From: Caulobacteraceae bacterium
GTDB lineage: Bacteria > Pseudomonadota > Alphaproteobacteria > Caulobacterales > Caulobacteraceae
NCBI GenBank assembly: GCA_019695035.1
Contig: JAIBAU010000021.1
Span: 1-42,624, forward strand
Reading direction: 5' to 3'
DNA length: 42,624 bases
Position 1 is the first letter of the stretch; each line of letters opens with the position of its first letter. Below the pieces are notes generated by a model. That model did no database searches. It saw only the letters and a list, made by a program, of their open reading frames with translations, and was not told the DNA's origin. The position numbers and the translations under genes were made by a program. Positions 33,361 to 42,624 of this stretch are shown here, piece after piece.

Positions 33361-35024
33361 GACGCGACCGTCTTGATGGGCGCGTAGCCGTCCGAGAGGG
33401 ACTCGTTGAGGTAAACCTCGGCCTCCTGCGGCGGCAGGGCTGGAGCATAGCCGAAGCCCTGCCCGTAATGACAGCCAACCGACAGCAGCGAGCGCGCCAG
33501 AGCTGCCGTTTCCACGCCCTCCGCCACCACCTCCAGCGACAGATCCCGGCCCAAGTTCACAACCGAGCGCACGATCTTCGAAGATCCCTCCTCGTCGCTC
33601 ATGGTGCGAACGAAGTAGCGGTCGATCTTCAACGTGTCGAAAGGCAAGCGCGCCAGATAGCTGAGTGAGGAGAAGCCGGTCCCGAAGTCATCGAGCGCCA
33701 GGGACGCGCCTGCCTCCTTGAGGGCCCGAAGGATCACTGCGGCCCTGTCCGGGTCACGCATGATATCGCTTTCCGTGACTTCGAGCTTCAGCGCTCCGGC
33801 AGGCAATCCGGTCTCCTGGAATACCCGCGCGACGTCGCGGGTCAGCCCCTCCCGCTCGATCTCGATGGTCGACAGGTTGACGCTGACAAACAGCTTTCCG
33901 GCGTTGCGGTGGCGTCGCAGCCATTCCGCCAGCTGCTTGGCTGAGGCCTCCATCATGTGGAGGCCGAGCTCATTCATCATGCCCATTTCCTGGGCGAGGG
34001 TCAGAAACTCGTCCGGCGGCACGAGCCCGCGGCGGGGATGGCGCCATCGGACCAGGGCTTCGAAGCCGGCCACAGCGCCGGTCTCGAGGTTTACGATCGG
34101 CTGGTAAAAGGGTTCGATCTCCCCTCGCATGAAGGCGTTGCGGAGATCCGCCTCCATGGCCAGCTTGGAGAGGCCGTCGCTCTCCAGGGAACGGCCGTAG
34201 GCGGCTGCCCCGCCGCGCCCCCCGGTCTTGGCCGCCTCGACGGCCAGCTCGGCGCGTCGCAGCAACTCAGAGACCTCAGGCGCATCCGGTCCGCCCTCAA
34301 CCTGGGCCGCCCCGATCGAGACCGTGGGATAGATGTCGAAGCCGGCCACCCGGAGCGGCTGCTCAAGCGCCGCGCGCAGGCGTTCCTGCGGCTTGGCGAG
34401 ACCATCCGGCGCGAGAATCGCGAACTCGTCCTCTCCCACTCGGGCGGGAATGACTCCCGGCGGAAATGCGGCGGCGAGCCGGGAGCCCAAGGCGGCCAGA
34501 ACGAGGTCCGCCCGTTCATGGCCCAGCGCTTCGTTGAGACGCCGCAGCCTGTCCAGGTCCGCAACCACCAGCTCGTATCCGCCGCCGTGAGTCAGCGCAT
34601 CCCTCGCCCGCGCCAGGAATGTCCTTCGGTCGAGGAGGCCAGTGAGCTGGTCGCAGTCCGAGCCTGCGAACTTGGTCTCCAGGGCGGCTACACCGGCCGC
34701 CCGGGTCCCGTCCTCGAGCCAGACCCCGCGCCACAGGCAGGTCTCGGACCCGCGCATGCGGAGGCGCACGGCGACTTCCTCACCTTCCTCGCGACAGCTC
34801 AAGAATTGTTCAGCGATTGCGCGATCCTGGGGGAGCACAAGGGCGCCGAAGGCTGCGGCCGTGCACTCCGGAGCCAGCGGGCCCAGACCCAGGGTCCGTG
34901 TCGCCCCTGTCAGACGCAGGCGATCCTCTGATGGCGTCCAGATCCAAAGCGCCACGTCGGCGGCGGCAAGCGCCTCCAACGCAGTCGTGGGATCCCAGGC
35001 CAGACTTCGCGACCTGTCGTTCAA
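33357..35024 (-). CDS. pdeA: c-di-GMP phosphodiesterase, PdeA-like (PAS-GEDEF-EAL)
   Basis: A 555-aa protein: PAS-like N-terminus (about 12-118), a degenerate cyclase domain with GEDEF at residues 197-201 instead of GGDEF, and a full EAL domain. The EAL metal/catalytic residues look intact: Glu322 (EALVRW), Asn383, Glu415, Asp445-Asp446 (DDFGTGFSS), Lys466, Glu502 and Gln522. From knowledge, C. crescentus PdeA (CC3396) has the same layout, and its GEDEF domain binds GTP and activates the EAL domain. The start is TTG at 35024, 6 nt after the GNAT stop. Last gene of the cox-side block. Confidence 0.88.
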   Translation of the reverse strand: MNDRSRSLAWDPTTALEALAAADVALWIWTPSEDRLRLTGATRTLGLGPLAPECTAAAFGALVLPQDRAIAEQFLSCREEGEEVAVRLRMRGSETCLWRGVWLEDGTRAAGVAALETKFAGSDCDQLTGLLDRRTFLARARDALTHGGGYELVVADLDRLRRLNEALGHERADLVLAALGSRLAAAFPPGVIPARVGEDEFAILAPDGLAKPQERLRAALEQPLRVAGFDIYPTVSIGAAQVEGGPDAPEVSELLRRAELAVEAAKTGGRGGAAAYGRSLESDGLSKLAMEADLRNAFMRGEIEPFYQPIVNLETGAVAGFEALVRWRHPRRGLVPPDEFLTLAQEMGMMNELGLHMMEASAKQLAEWLRRHRNAGKLFVSVNLSTIEIEREGLTRDVARVFQETGLPAGALKLEVTESDIMRDPDRAAVILRALKEAGASLALDDFGTGFSSLSYLARLPFDTLKIDRYFVRTMSDEEGSSKIVRSVVNLGRDLSLEVVAEGVETAALARSLLSVGCHYGQGFGYAPALPPQEAEVYLNESLSDGYAPIKTVAS

Positions 35025-35030
35025 CTCGGA

Positions 35031-35651
35031 TCAGCCCCCGGACGAATAGTCGTCTTCCCAACCGGTCTCACCTTCTACGAGACCGAACAGGAGATGATCT
35101 CTCCAGGCGCCGTTAATTTTCAAATAAGCGCGGGCCTTTCCCTCTTCCGAAAAGCCAGCTTTCAACAATAGATTGCGAGAAGGTTCGTTCGACGGGAGGC
35201 AGGCGGCTTCGACGCGGTGAAGGCCGAGCCGGGTGAAACAGAACCGTGTTGCGATGCGGACCGCCGCCAGGGTGTAACCCTTCCGCACGTAGGGACGCCC
35301 GACCCAGTAGCCCAGGGTGACGGCCTGGGCGATCCCCCGGCGGATATTGGACAGCGTGAGGCCTCCGATCAGCGCGCCGTCGCTGGAGCGGAAGACGAGG
35401 AACGGGAACCCGTAGCCCAGCTCCATGTCGCGGGTGTAGACCTGAAGTCGGCGTCGGAAGGCCGAACGCGTCAGGTCATCTTCGGGCCAAGTCGGCTCCC
35501 AGGGCTGCAGAAACGGGCGGCTGATCTGACGAAGCTGCGACCAGGCGGCAAAATCCGCCATTCGGGGGGGCCGCAGGCGCACGCCCTCGCCCTCAACGAC
35601 AAGGCCGTGGTCAGAGGAAATCCAGTCCAGCAGCGCCATGAGCCAGACCAT
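35031..35651 (-). CDS. GNAT acetyltransferase, RimJ-like
   Basis: A 206-aa N-acetyltransferase of the ribosomal-protein alanine acetyltransferase type (RimJ/RimL). Markers: GVRLRPPRMADFAAW, IGGLTLSNIRRGIAQAVTLGYWV, acetyl-CoA loop RPYVRKGYTLAAVR, LGLHRVEAACLPSNEPSRNLLLKAGF. Target unknown. It lies between the M16 peptidase and pdeA with 50-bp and 6-bp gaps. ATG at 35651 is used; ATG at 35639 is also possible. Confidence 0.9.
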   Translation of the reverse strand: MVWLMALLDWISSDHGLVVEGEGVRLRPPRMADFAAWSQLRQISRPFLQPWEPTWPEDDLTRSAFRRRLQVYTRDMELGYGFPFLVFRSSDGALIGGLTLSNIRRGIAQAVTLGYWVGRPYVRKGYTLAAVRIATRFCFTRLGLHRVEAACLPSNEPSRNLLLKAGFSEEGKARAYLKINGAWRDHLLFGLVEGETGWEDDYSSGG

Positions 35652-35701
35652 AGCGCGGTCGTGGCGCGAAACGAACTGCTCCCCGCTATGCAGAACCCGA
35701 C

Positions 35702-36970
35702 TTAGGCCAACAGGGCCTTCTCGAACGCGTCAGGCGCGGCCAGCGCCGCGCGGGGTCCCAGCACGGCCGCGGCCGCGCGACGGGGCGCGAGGATGCGCTC
35801 GCCCACACGGCGTAGGTCCCCCAGCGTCACCGCGTCGATCTCGGCTCGAACCTCCGCAGCCTCGGGAATCCGGCCATACAGCAAGAGCCGATTGGCCGAG
35901 ATCTCGGCACGGGCCAGAGGAGACTCTTCGGCCATGAAGAGGGAGGCCTGCAACTGGGCCTTGGCTCGGTCGAGCTCGGCGGGCGTGGCCCCCTCCTCGG
36001 CGAACCGCCGCAGCTCGTCCGCCACAAGCGTCGATAACCCCTTGGCTTTTCCCGCCGCCGCGCCAGCGAAGATCTGAAGCACGCCGGTGTCCTCGTAGGT
36101 GTCGGTCCAGGCGTCGATGGAATAGGCCAGGCCTCGAATTTCCCTGGCCTCCTGAAAGAGCCGGGAAGCCATGCCTCCACCCAGGATCTCCGCGAACAGG
36201 CGCAGAGCAAAGTAGTCAGGATCCATGGTGGAGAACGCCGGCGCGGCCCATACGAGATTGGCCTGTTCGATGGATCGCGCCTCGGCGGCGACTCCGCCGA
36301 CGAAGGACGCCGGTTCGGGCCGCAGCGTCGAGCCGGAGGGCGGCTCGATTTCGAACCATTGCTCCGCCAAGTCCATAAGTTCGGCCTCATCAATCGCTCC
36401 GGCGGCCGAAACAATCATTCTTTCGGGCGCATAGAGACGCTTGCGCCAGTCTTCGAGCGTTTCGCGCGTCGCCGGGGCGAGGGTCTGGACCTGGCCCAGG
36501 ATGGGTCGACCCATCGGCTGGCCCGCGAACATGCGTTCATGAACGAGCTGGAACACGTGATCGTCCGGCGTGTCATACGCTTCGGCGATCTCCTGGCCGA
36601 TGACGTCCTTCTCGCGCTCGAGGTCTCCGGCGTCCAATTGCGGGCGGAAGACCAGGTCGGAGGTCACGGACATCCCCAGGGAGAGGCCGTCCTTGAGCGC
36701 TCGGACCTGGAAGGAGGTCCGCTCGTGGCCGGTGGCGGCGTTGATCTGGGCGCCGGCGTTCTCGATCGCCTCGATCATCTCGCGGGCGGAGCGGCCGCCC
36801 GCGCCCTTGAACACCATGTGCTCGAGCAGGTGGGACCAGCCCTCGCGGTCCGCGGGCTCCCAGCGTGAGCCGCCCTCGACCATGACCGACAGGGCCATGG
36901 TCTCGAGCCCGGGCATCGGATCGTGGAGGAGACGGACGCCGTTCCGGAGGGTGTGGAGGCGCGCCGTCAT
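35702..36970 (-). CDS. M16 zinc peptidase (mitochondrial-processing-peptidase-like)
   Basis: A 422-aa metallopeptidase of family M16B. The inverted zinc motif HLLEH is at residues 47-51, with the third ligand Glu127 (DVIGQEIAEAYD) at the expected distance, so this is a catalytic subunit. GGGMASRLFQEAREIRGLAYSI marks the second domain. Alphaproteobacterial relatives are the likely ancestors of mitochondrial processing peptidase. The ATG overlaps the surf1 TGA (ATGA), coupling it to the oxidase assembly operon. Confidence 0.93.
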   Translation of the reverse strand: MTARLHTLRNGVRLLHDPMPGLETMALSVMVEGGSRWEPADREGWSHLLEHMVFKGAGGRSAREMIEAIENAGAQINAATGHERTSFQVRALKDGLSLGMSVTSDLVFRPQLDAGDLEREKDVIGQEIAEAYDTPDDHVFQLVHERMFAGQPMGRPILGQVQTLAPATRETLEDWRKRLYAPERMIVSAAGAIDEAELMDLAEQWFEIEPPSGSTLRPEPASFVGGVAAEARSIEQANLVWAAPAFSTMDPDYFALRLFAEILGGGMASRLFQEAREIRGLAYSIDAWTDTYEDTGVLQIFAGAAAGKAKGLSTLVADELRRFAEEGATPAELDRAKAQLQASLFMAEESPLARAEISANRLLLYGRIPEAAEVRAEIDAVTLGDLRRVGERILAPRRAAAAVLGPRAALAAPDAFEKALLA

Positions 36971-37716
36971 GGGCGCGACGGTCTGCGCAGTCGCTGCCAG
37001 ACCATGGCGGCGTAGACCGCCGCCAGCGCCGCGGCGAGCCCGAACCAGGTCAGGGCGTACTCGAGATGGCGGTTGGGGATGTCCACGGGGAGCGGGGCCG
37101 GCGTGACGAACGGCGGCGCCGGCGTCTCGCGCTCCGCCACCACCATGTAATCGGGCATGCGCCCGCCGGCGGCGGCGGCCACGGCGGCCATCGCCGCCGC
37201 CCGGTCGCGATATCCCGACTCGGCGTTCTGCGGTCCAGTCCCCGCCAGCCTCTGCACGGCCGAGAGGGTCTCCGGGCGGCGCAGCACGCCCTCGACGTGG
37301 CGCGGATTGGCGAGGACCAGCTGGGGCGGATTGGGACCCGAGTCGCGGGCGGTCCCCCGGTCGATCGCAACCAGAGTGTAGGCTCCCGCCGCGACGCGGC
37401 AAGGCGCGATCGGGCGCCAGACCACCTCGCCGTCCCGAAGGCCGTAGAGAACGACCCGTGAGGTCTCCAAGGGAGCGTCAAGGCAGTCGACGCTGACCCG
37501 GGCGAAGTTCACGTCCTCGCCACGGGCGGCCCGAGCCAGAACCTCCGCGAGGGGCTCGGCCGGACGGGCCTGGGTGACCGCAATGCGGGCGAGCAGGGCT
37601 TCCTTCCATTGCAGGCGCTGGATCTGCCAGACCCCAAGGCCCACCAGGATGGCGAACGCCGCCACGGCGGCGATGGTGAGGCCGAGCGGAAAGCGCGGCG
37701 CGGAACCCTCAGTCAT
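36967..37716 (-). CDS. Surf1 cytochrome oxidase assembly protein
   Basis: A 249-aa inner-membrane protein needed for heme a insertion into aa3 oxidase. It has the Surf1 layout: N-terminal TM (about 10-30) followed by GVWQIQRLQWKEALL, a periplasmic domain, and a C-terminal TM preceded by IPNRHLEYALTWFGLA. It overlaps DUF983 upstream by 8 bp and the M16 peptidase gene downstream by 4 bp. Confidence 0.93.
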   Translation of the reverse strand: MTEGSAPRFPLGLTIAAVAAFAILVGLGVWQIQRLQWKEALLARIAVTQARPAEPLAEVLARAARGEDVNFARVSVDCLDAPLETSRVVLYGLRDGEVVWRPIAPCRVAAGAYTLVAIDRGTARDSGPNPPQLVLANPRHVEGVLRRPETLSAVQRLAGTGPQNAESGYRDRAAAMAAVAAAAGGRMPDYMVVAERETPAPPFVTPAPLPVDIPNRHLEYALTWFGLAAALAAVYAAMVWQRLRRPSRP

Positions 37717-38077
37717 GACGAGCCTGGGACGCCTTGAAATGGAACTGGGCCGCCAGCAGGACGCCCTTCACCGGCCTGAGCAGGCCGAGGCTGACGAGAC
37801 CGGCGAGCGGCAGGAACACGAGCAGATGTATCCAGATGGGCGGGCGGTAGGCGACTTCGACGAACAGGGCGGCGAAGACGACCAGGAAGCCGCCGATCAG
37901 CATGACGAAGACCGCCGGCCCGTCGCCGGGATCCGCGGCCTTCAAATCGAATTGGCAGGTCTGGCAGGTCGGCGCGACGGCCAGGAAGCCCGCGAACAGC
38001 GCGCCCTGGCCGCAGTTCGGGCAGCGCCCGGCCAATCCCGAGAGGATCGGGTTCGGCCGGGCGGCTGGCGTTGTCAT
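37709..38077 (-). CDS. DUF983 zinc-ribbon membrane protein
   Basis: A 122-aa protein with two CxxC pairs (Cys19/Cys22 and Cys38/Cys41) forming a zinc ribbon, followed by two TM helices (about 56-77 and 80-98). The DUF983 family is regularly found between coxC and surf1 in alphaproteobacteria, so a role in oxidase maturation is inferred. The ATG overlaps the coxC TGA (ATGA). Confidence 0.92.
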   Translation of the reverse strand: MTTPAARPNPILSGLAGRCPNCGQGALFAGFLAVAPTCQTCQFDLKAADPGDGPAVFVMLIGGFLVVFAALFVEVAYRPPIWIHLLVFLPLAGLVSLGLLRPVKGVLLAAQFHFKASQARHD

Positions 38078-38958
38078 CCCGCGTGCGGGCCGGAACCGCC
38101 GAACGTCACGTAGATGAAGGCGAACAGGAACAGCCACACCACGTCGACGAAGTGCCAGTACCAGGCAGCCGCCTCGAAGCCGAAGTGCTTCTGCGGAGTG
38201 AGCTGTCCGGCCAACAGGCGGATCATGCACACGGTCAGGAAGATCGTCCCGATGAGCACGTGGAAGCCGTGGAAGCCGGTGGCCATGAAGAAGGCCGACC
38301 CATAGAGCCCCGACGACGCGGCCTCTTCGGAGAAGAAGAGGTGCTCATGGATGATGTGGTTGTACTCGTAGGCCTGGATGGCGGTGAAGCAGACGCCCAG
38401 CAGAATGGTCAGCAGCAGGCCGGTCTTGGCGGCCTGGCGATTGCCTTGCTGGAGGGCGTGGTGCGCCCAGGTGACGGTCGTGCCGGAGAGCAGCAGGATC
38501 AGGGTGTTGACCAGGGGCAGGTGGAACGGGTCAAGCGTCTCCACGCCCTGCGGCGGCCAGTGCGACCAGGCGGTGCGGACTTCCTCGATCGGGGAGAGCG
38601 TGCGGACCTGATTGAACAGGGCCATCTCGAAGAACATCCAGAACCAGGCGACGAAGAACATCACCTCGGAGACGATGAACAGGACCATGCCGTAGCGCAG
38701 ACCGATGGAGACGACCGGCGTGTGGTCCCCGCCGCGGCTCTCCTTGATCACGTCCATCCACCAGCCGAGCATGGTGTAGAGCACGCCGGCCAGACCGGCG
38801 GCGAAGACGAACCAGGTGCCCTTCTCGAGGCCGAAAAGGCCCTTCAGCCACACCACCAGGCCAACGGCCATGACGGTGGCGGCCATCGAACCGACGAAGG
38901 GCCAGGGGCTCGGGTTGACCAGGTGGTAGTCGTGTTTGACGGCGGCGTGGTCGGCCAT
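38074..38958 (-). CDS. coxC: Cytochrome c oxidase subunit III
   Basis: A 294-aa seven-TM subunit of the aa3 oxidase that supports proton uptake and stability. Recognised by [36 protein letters not shown], the [23 protein letters not shown] stretch and the C-terminal [21 protein letters not shown]. Its 62-bp upstream gap contains a perfect 8-bp hairpin, unlike the overlapping junctions around it. Confidence 0.97.
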   Translation of the reverse strand: MADHAAVKHDYHLVNPSPWPFVGSMAATVMAVGLVVWLKGLFGLEKGTWFVFAAGLAGVLYTMLGWWMDVIKESRGGDHTPVVSIGLRYGMVLFIVSEVMFFVAWFWMFFEMALFNQVRTLSPIEEVRTAWSHWPPQGVETLDPFHLPLVNTLILLLSGTTVTWAHHALQQGNRQAAKTGLLLTILLGVCFTAIQAYEYNHIIHEHLFFSEEAASSGLYGSAFFMATGFHGFHVLIGTIFLTVCMIRLLAGQLTPQKHFGFEAAAWYWHFVDVVWLFLFAFIYVTFGGSGPHAG

Positions 38959-38979
38959 GGGCGCTCAGCTCGTTTGGGA

Positions 38980-39000
38980 GGTCCGGAGGGTGTCCGGACC
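38980..39000 (-). promoter_or_regulatory. Intercistronic hairpin between ctaG and coxC
   Basis: GGTCCGGA (38980-38987) and TCCGGACC (38993-39000) form a perfect 8-bp stem with a 5-nt loop. On the coding (minus) strand there is no following U-run, so termination is unlikely; mRNA processing or 5'-end stabilisation of coxC mRNA is more plausible. It ends about 21 nt before the coxC start. Confidence 0.6.
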
Positions 39001-39020
39001 ATGCAATGATTCCAGTGTGG

Positions 39021-39614
39021 CTATAGACCTTTGGCGGGCTTCCCGCCAAGGCCCGAGGTGTTGGAAACCGACCCGGGGGGGCGAGGCGCGCCGGAGGAAG
39101 CCACTGCGGGGTAGAAGGTGTAGGACAGCGTCACCTCCTGGATGCCGCGAGTCTCGTGGTCCTCGGCCAGCTTGGGGTCGACGAAATAGGTCATCGGGAA
39201 CTCGACCGTCTGGCCCGGCTGCAAGGTCTGCTCGGTGAAACAGAAGCATTCCAGCTTCTCGAAATAAGCCCCGGCCGCCTCAGGGACGACGTTGTAGACG
39301 GCCTGGGCCGTGACCGGGTGATCGGCGGTGTTGGTCACCCGGAAAAATGCGAGGGCCGGCTTGCCGACCTTGATCTCCTGCTGGCGCACCTCCGGCTCAA
39401 AGGTGAACGGCACGCCCGACACATTGGTGTCGAAGCGGACGGTCATGGGGCGGTCCAGGGTGCGCGTGGGCGCCGCCTTGGCGCGTTTGACGGTGCCGTC
39501 GAAACCGGTGACCTGGCAGAACACCCGATACAGCGGCACGGCGGCGTAGGCGGCGCCGACCATGCCGAAGGCCGCGACCAGGCAGATCAGGGCAAGCCGC
39601 GCGTTGCGGGTCAC
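39021..39614 (-). CDS. ctaG: CtaG/Cox11 copper chaperone
   Basis: A 197-aa membrane-anchored protein that delivers copper to the CuB site of subunit I. One N-terminal TM (about 6-27), then a periplasmic immunoglobulin-like domain with the copper motif CFCF (Cys123, Cys125) and the conserved Cys33 in YRVFCQVTGFDG. YFVDPKLAEDHETRGIQEVTLSYTFYP closes the domain. The GTG start overlaps the TGA of the 45-aa gene (GTGA). Confidence 0.96.
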   Translation of the reverse strand: MTRNARLALICLVAAFGMVGAAYAAVPLYRVFCQVTGFDGTVKRAKAAPTRTLDRPMTVRFDTNVSGVPFTFEPEVRQQEIKVGKPALAFFRVTNTADHPVTAQAVYNVVPEAAGAYFEKLECFCFTEQTLQPGQTVEFPMTYFVDPKLAEDHETRGIQEVTLSYTFYPAVASSGAPRPPGSVSNTSGLGGKPAKGL

Positions 39615-39748
39615 GACACGTTGGCTCCCAGCTTGACGATGGTGATCACGAACACGAGCACCACGAACGCGACGAGCGCCAGCGCCATGGCGATGTTTCG
39701 CCGCGACCGCTCGCGGTTGGCGGCGTCATTGCGGGAGTCGTCGTCCAT
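39611..39748 (-). CDS. 45-aa single-TM protein of the cox operon (CoxF-like)
   Basis: A 45-residue protein with a charged cytoplasmic start ([17 protein letters not shown]) and one TM helix (about residues 19-41, MALALVAFVVLVFVITIV). It sits exactly between ctaB (stop and start share one base, TGATG) and ctaG (GTGA overlap), so it is translated in a chain with them. Similar tiny TM proteins occur at this place in other alphaproteobacterial cox operons. Easily missed because it is embedded in a longer spurious frame. Confidence 0.8.
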   Translation of the reverse strand: MDDDSRNDAANRERSRRNIAMALALVAFVVLVFVITIVKLGANVS

Positions 39749-40761
39749 CAGCCTAGTCCCTTCAGGCCGTGCTCCGCCAGCAGGGCGGCGAACAGGGCGA
39801 ACAGGTAGAGAATCGAGAAGGCGAACAGGTTCCGGGCCGACTTGGCCTCGGTCTTCACGTCGTAGAGCACCTCGTCCCGCCCGTGAGCGTCGGCGTCCGG
39901 AGCCTCGCCTGCCATGGATCGCCAAAGCCGCAAGGCCAGGCCAACGAAGGCCAGGCCCCCGCCGATGGAGGCCACCCCGTACCAGAGGCCGCCTAGCCCG
40001 GTGAACAGCGGCGCGATCGCCACCGGAACAAGCACGAGGCTGTAGAGCAGGATTTGCAGACGCGTGGACCGGGCGCCCTTGACCACGGGCATCATGGGAA
40101 TGCCGGCCTTGGCGTAGTCCTCCGAGGTGTAGAGCGACAGGGCCCAGAAGTGCGGGGGCGTCCACAGAAAGATGATCAGGAAGAGCAACCACGCGTTGAG
40201 GGGCGCGTCGCCGGAGGCGGCGGCCCAGCCGATCACGGGCGGCAGGGCTCCGGCGGCGCCGCCAATGACGATGTTCTGCGGCGTCGAGCGCTTGAGGATG
40301 AGGGTGTAGAACCAGGCGTAGAACACGACGGTGAAGGCGAGCAATCCCGCCGCCAGCCAGTTCACCGCCAGACCCATCACGGTCACGGCCAGGACGGACA
40401 GAACGATCCCGTAAGCCAGGGCGTCGCCGCGGGCGATCCGGCCGGCGGCGACGGGGCGTCCGCGCGTACGCCGCATCAGCGCGTCTGTTTGTCCCTCGAC
40501 CGCCATGTTCAGGGCGCCGGCGGCCCCCGCGCCTACCGCAATGCAGAACACCGCGACCGCAGCGAGGAACGGATGCATCGTGGCTGGCGCGCACACCAGG
40601 CCGGTCAGGGCTGTGAACACGACGAGCGACATCACGCGCGGTTTGAGCAGCTGGACATAGTCCGACCAGAGCGCCGGGCGCGCGGCCGCGGTCCGACCCT
40701 GGACGGGAGGGGCGGCGGCGGCGGGCTTGTCGCCCGGGGTCTGTGCGGCGCTTCGGCTCAT
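39748..40761 (-). CDS. ctaB: Protoheme IX farnesyltransferase (heme O synthase)
   Basis: A 337-aa, about nine-TM prenyltransferase that adds farnesyl to heme b to make heme O, the precursor of heme a. Prenyl-diphosphate motif [19 protein letters not shown] (residues 85-103) and second motif [15 protein letters not shown] are intact. A 30-residue Ala/Pro-rich N-terminal extension precedes the first TM. The upstream gap to coxA holds a strong hairpin. Confidence 0.96.
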   Translation of the reverse strand: MSRSAAQTPGDKPAAAAPPVQGRTAAARPALWSDYVQLLKPRVMSLVVFTALTGLVCAPATMHPFLAAVAVFCIAVGAGAAGALNMAVEGQTDALMRRTRGRPVAAGRIARGDALAYGIVLSVLAVTVMGLAVNWLAAGLLAFTVVFYAWFYTLILKRSTPQNIVIGGAAGALPPVIGWAAASGDAPLNAWLLFLIIFLWTPPHFWALSLYTSEDYAKAGIPMMPVVKGARSTRLQILLYSLVLVPVAIAPLFTGLGGLWYGVASIGGGLAFVGLALRLWRSMAGEAPDADAHGRDEVLYDVKTEAKSARNLFAFSILYLFALFAALLAEHGLKGLG

Positions 40762-40829
40762 GTCTCTAAAAGCTTGGGGACGGAGCGCGCCTGGCGTTCC
40801 GTCCCCTCCCTCTACGCTGGCAGGTCTGC
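40762..40829 (-). terminator. Strong hairpin between coxA and ctaB (possible attenuator)
   Basis: GGGGACGGAGCGC (40776-40788) pairs with GCGTTCCGTCCCC (40794-40806): 13 bp with one G-T wobble and a 5-nt loop. On the coding strand it is followed by AAGCTTTTAGAG, a short U-run, then the ctaB start 15 nt after the stem. It could be a partial terminator that lowers expression of assembly genes relative to coxBA, or a 3' stabiliser of the coxBA mRNA. Confidence 0.6.

Positions 40830-42624
<1,795 letters not shown>

Noticed and set aside
38071-39009. 312-codon plus-strand frame opposite coxC
   Set aside because: Low-complexity Gly/Asp/Val/Gln translation typical of antisense frames of GC-rich genes; coxC is unambiguous.

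Overview
The window is about 42.6 kb of high-GC chromosome (roughly two thirds G+C by eye) from an alphaproteobacterium, most likely a Caulobacteraceae member such as Phenylobacterium or Caulobacter. Evidence for this is a c-di-GMP phosphodiesterase with the PdeA-type GEDEF motif next to an aa3 oxidase assembly operon (an arrangement I recall from Caulobacter crescentus), a class I lysyl-tRNA synthetase, a TonB receptor with a typical caulobacterial N-terminus, and GANTC/CtrA-like promoter elements. It is ordinary dense core chromosome. I see no rRNA, tRNA, insertion sequence, prophage, CRISPR array or defence island.

Layout. 1-3.6 kb: a TonB-dependent receptor (minus) with a clear terminator, then a 481-bp intergenic region. 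3.6-5.9 kb: an exported protein, a DUF442/TIGR01244 phosphatase-like protein, a tiny lipoprotein and an MBL hydrolase, ending in an AT-rich gap that carries a near-perfect parS site. 5.9-9.3 kb: a DUF1499 membrane protein and an acyl-CoA synthetase (one operon), divergent from a TetR regulator. 9.3-11.9 kb: pdxH, aroC and a pirin. 12-12.9 kb: a CheY-like regulator and a glycine-zipper lipoprotein. 12.9-15 kb: queC-queE-queD for 7-deazaguanine (queuosine precursor) synthesis, divergent from cutA. 15.1-18.6 kb: a CBS-domain hybrid histidine kinase, a two-TM protein and a ligase-associated exonuclease. 18.6-21 kb: two coupled PaaI-type thioesterases, a small helical protein behind a CtrA/GANTC-type promoter, a four-TM protein and a half-size EamA transporter. 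21-24.5 kb: lysyl-tRNA synthetase, a one-TM protein of unknown function and two coupled membrane proteins. 24.5-29.4 kb: a MerR/LiuR-like regulator with a probable operator, two acyl-CoA dehydrogenases and a cytochrome P450. 29.5-33.4 kb: a membrane hybrid histidine kinase, a small exported Cys protein, an orphan Vsr endonuclease behind a peroxiredoxin, and YqgE/AlgH. 33.4-42.6 kb: one long minus-strand block, reading (from high to low coordinates) coxB (3' end), coxA, ctaB, a 45-aa TM protein, ctaG, coxC, DUF983, surf1, M16 peptidase, GNAT acetyltransferase, pdeA.

How the genes work together. The cox block holds three catalytic subunits plus heme O synthesis (CtaB), copper insertion (CtaG) and Surf1, so it is a nearly complete aa3 cytochrome oxidase locus. 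Nearly all junctions in it overlap or abut. The two exceptions, coxA/ctaB and ctaG/coxC, each hold a strong hairpin that could set the ratio of subunits to assembly factors. The MerR regulator and two acyl-CoA dehydrogenases form an acyl-CoA catabolic unit. Three two-component proteins, PdeA and candidate CtrA/CcrM sites point to cell-cycle signalling.

Most notable beyond gene calls: the parS-like site; six of ten tail-to-tail gene junctions in which both genes stop inside one shared CTAG; hairpins in the cox operon; a QueD lacking the usual catalytic cysteine; an orphan vsr; and several small genes easily missed by automated calling. No clearly new multi-gene system is evident.
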